DNA of 32,970 nucleotides, from assembly GCA_027011095.1 (NCBI GenBank), contig JALVAQ010000129.1, positions 1-32,970 of the forward strand. The letters are read 5' to 3'. Source of the stretch: Bacteroidales bacterium. Lineage in GTDB: Bacteria > Bacteroidota > Bacteroidia > Bacteroidales > F082. A program made the position numbers and the translations under genes. Shown here one piece after another: positions 31,207-32,970 of the stretch; within the stretch, counting starts at the first letter, position 1, and every line of letters begins with the position of its first letter. The notes under the pieces were generated by a model that saw only the letters and a program-made list of their open reading frames with translations, was not told the origin of the DNA and made no database searches.

Positions 31207-32970
31207 ATGAACAAAATAATTAAACAAAAAAAGGTCAACATATTTCGGTATAATTTACTATTTCAACACAATACACTGAGGTTTAATACAGTCTTTTCAA
31301 TCTTCAATATTGCTTTAGCAAAAGCATTTATTTTTATCTTGTTGTTGTCGGGCTTGCAGGCTGGCAGCCAATCATTCCCCAAAACAATTAAACTCGATGT
31401 TCAAGATGGCCTAATACAAAATACTATATGGGGTATTGAGGAAGATGCAAGCCACCGAATTTGGATAGGGACACCGGGAGGCTTACAGATTTATGATGGT
31501 TTTGAACTCATCACCATACCGAAAATAGAAGGGACTATCTTACGCTTACAAAAACACGATTCTTCCATTTATTGTATTACTATCAGTAACTTGTATAAAT
31601 TTAACCCAACAGATTTAAGCTTCTCAAAAACAACTTTTCCAAGAACTTATTTCTATTTATCCGAGTTTTCGGAAAAAGGAATTATACTGTCAGCAGATAA
31701 AGATAGTTTGTTGTTTTTTTACGATTACAATCTTCGTAAAACAACCAGACATTCACAAATAAAAAAAAATGCTTCCCGCTTATTTGAATTTACACTATCC
31801 GGAATACCGTTTTTTGGGGGTGTAAATGGCTTGTTCGTAAATGACTCTATTCCCATTTCTAAATCTTATTGTAAACAATACGTTAAATATAACCTGCATC
31901 GCGCATTTATTGCATCGCATAAAGGCCTGCTTGAGCTTTTGGTAACTAATGGCAAATTGCAGGTAAAGCGTCATTTTAAGGATTTGAGAATTACGCATTT
32001 ACTTGTCGATTTTAATAAGAATTTATGGGTGGCAACTGCCGACAATGGTATTTTTATGATTCACGGAAACTCGTTAAAATCGGAGTTTTTCCCAAAAACA
32101 AAACCTGACGGAAATCCATTAAGTTGTTGGAGGTTCAGCAAAATTGGCGGACAACTTTACGTTAATACAGCTTATGGGTTGGTGTCTGTCAATGAAAAAA
32201 ACTGGCAAAACGAAAAGGTTCATCAAATTACTAAAAACCTGGCCTGCAACACTGCCGTTGAAGGTGATGATTTTATTTTGATAGGCAGCAGAAGTAATGG
32301 TATTTATCGATTGAAGAGTAATAAGTTAGAGCAGGTTTTCGTAAATAATTCCGAACAACTGGATAATATAATCGTTCAAATTGAAAAGAACAAAAAAGGT
32401 TTTTTGGCTTCTTCCAAATATTCATTTATTCAGCTTGACAAAAAGGGAAATTTTATCTCCCGGAGACTTAGCGATTTCGATGATGTATTTGGCTATACCA
32501 TGGAGTTTTTACAATTTCCTAACGGAATAATGAACTCCCGGACAACCGGTGTAGTTGAGTTAGATTCAAATTTGAAAGTGGTAGGGAACTTCAAAGGCGA
32601 TTCCATTCAGGTGGTTTCGATGATGCGCAAATATCAAAATGAATGGTGGGGCGTTTCCATGGATGCCGGCTTAATAAAACTGGAACACAAACAATTGGTT
32701 AAACAAATATTTCCCGACAAACATTTGTTTACTTTGAATAATTGGAACGACAGCACACTTTGGATTAGTGGAATTCATGGCGTTTATCAATATGCCGATA
32801 ATTATATCCGTCCTTTTAAACCACAAAATGGCTTCCCCTTAAAAGAGTATAACCAAAATGCAGTTTATAAAGACTCGTTGGGATTTTTATACTATGCAGG
32901 AGTTGGGGGAATTCAAAAATTTCATCCCGACAGTTTGACTTTTTTTCCAAATCCCCCAACGGTTGTAATC
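31207..32970 (+). CDS. Two-component propeller sensor, 5' part only
   Basis: An open frame of 588 codons running off the window end, so it is absent from the ORF track. An N-terminal hydrophobic segment (AKAFIFILLLSG, near residue 45) serves as signal peptide or anchor, after an unusually long polar N-region; a later start is possible. It then reads TIKLDVQDGLIQNTIWGIEEDASHRIWIGTPGGL, the typical first blades of a reg_prop beta-propeller. Further repeats follow (for example NLWVATADNGIF). The last residues, FFPNPPTVVI, mark the junction between propeller and Y_Y_Y domain. Such proteins are usually periplasmic sensors, often of glycan pieces, with a membrane helix and a cytoplasmic output (histidine kinase, hybrid kinase or LuxR-type), which lies outside the window. 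The output type and ligand cannot be told. Confidence 0.87.
   Translation, partial: MNKIIKQKKVNIFRYNLLFQHNTLRFNTVFSIFNIALAKAFIFILLLSGLQAGSQSFPKTIKLDVQDGLIQNTIWGIEEDASHRIWIGTPGGLQIYDGFELITIPKIEGTILRLQKHDSSIYCITISNLYKFNPTDLSFSKTTFPRTYFYLSEFSEKGIILSADKDSLLFFYDYNLRKTTRHSQIKKNASRLFEFTLSGIPFFGGVNGLFVNDSIPISKSYCKQYVKYNLHRAFIASHKGLLELLVTNGKLQVKRHFKDLRITHLLVDFNKNLWVATADNGIFMIHGNSLKSEFFPKTKPDGNPLSCWRFSKIGGQLYVNTAYGLVSVNEKNWQNEKVHQITKNLACNTAVEGDDFILIGSRSNGIYRLKSNKLEQVFVNNSEQLDNIIVQIEKNKKGFLASSKYSFIQLDKKGNFISRRLSDFDDVFGYTMEFLQFPNGIMNSRTTGVVELDSNLKVVGNFKGDSIQVVSMMRKYQNEWWGVSMDAGLIKLEHKQLVKQIFPDKHLFTLNNWNDSTLWISGIHGVYQYADNYIRPFKPQNGFPLKEYNQNAVYKDSLGFLYYAGVGGIQKFHPDSLTFFPNPPTVVI

Noticed and set aside
31795-31998. 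67-residue ORF on the minus strand
   Set aside because: It is opposite the open propeller-sensor frame, which shows family motifs throughout.

Overview
This window is chromosomal DNA from a member of the Bacteroidota, most likely class Bacteroidia. The clues are a large secreted protein with a type IX secretion (T9SS) C-terminal sorting domain, the Bacteroidota-specific alternative GlmU family, a periplasmic reg_prop-type sensor, several TAnnTTTG -7 promoter elements, and mostly absent Shine-Dalgarno sites. Base composition is moderately AT-rich. Nothing I can see resolves the genus. The neighbourhood is mostly housekeeping genes with a few accessory islands. I found no rRNA, tRNA, CRISPR array or intact insertion sequence.

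Region 1 (1-4676, + strand) is the most distinctive part: a tight four-gene operon. It encodes a TonB-dependent receptor carrying the CxxxM and HxM motifs of OprC/NosA-type copper receptors, a small lipoprotein, an MbnP-family lipoprotein, and a di-haem peroxidase of the CcpA/MauG/MbnH type. Together they look like an envelope copper-acquisition system related to the MbnT/MbnP/MbnH part of methanobactin loci, but with no methanobactin genes in view. Region 2 (4667-14175, - strand) holds a soluble hybrid histidine kinase with about six PAS domains, Lon protease, an alternative GlmU and a long-chain-type acyl-CoA dehydrogenase. The kinase gene overlaps the end of the copper operon tail to tail.

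Region 3 (14264-20114, - strand) is a two-gene unit. A 1850-residue T9SS cargo built of MAM/choice-of-anchor and fibronectin III-like modules is followed by a 75-residue secreted protein with a glycine-rich C-terminal sorting-like tail, and the unit ends at a strong terminator. Region 4 (20344-21879) has a LacI-family regulator and a 470-base non-coding stretch with palindromic repeats. Region 5 (21889-24602, + strand) is a three-gene sugar-nucleotide operon: a WbpD/WlbB-like N-acetyltransferase, galE and rfbB.

Region 6 (24733-30844) has rpmB as a single-gene unit, then an hpt and tandem-adenylate-kinase purine salvage pair on the - strand. Divergent from that pair are a low-molecular-weight phosphatase homologue that has lost both catalytic residues, an overlapping serine racemase/dehydratase-like gene, and tex. 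Region 7 (31129-32970) is a long hairpin followed by the 5' part of a two-component propeller sensor that runs off the window. The best candidates for something undescribed are the copper cassette, the Cys-to-Asp pseudophosphatase operon and the tandem adenylate kinase with a degenerate second module.
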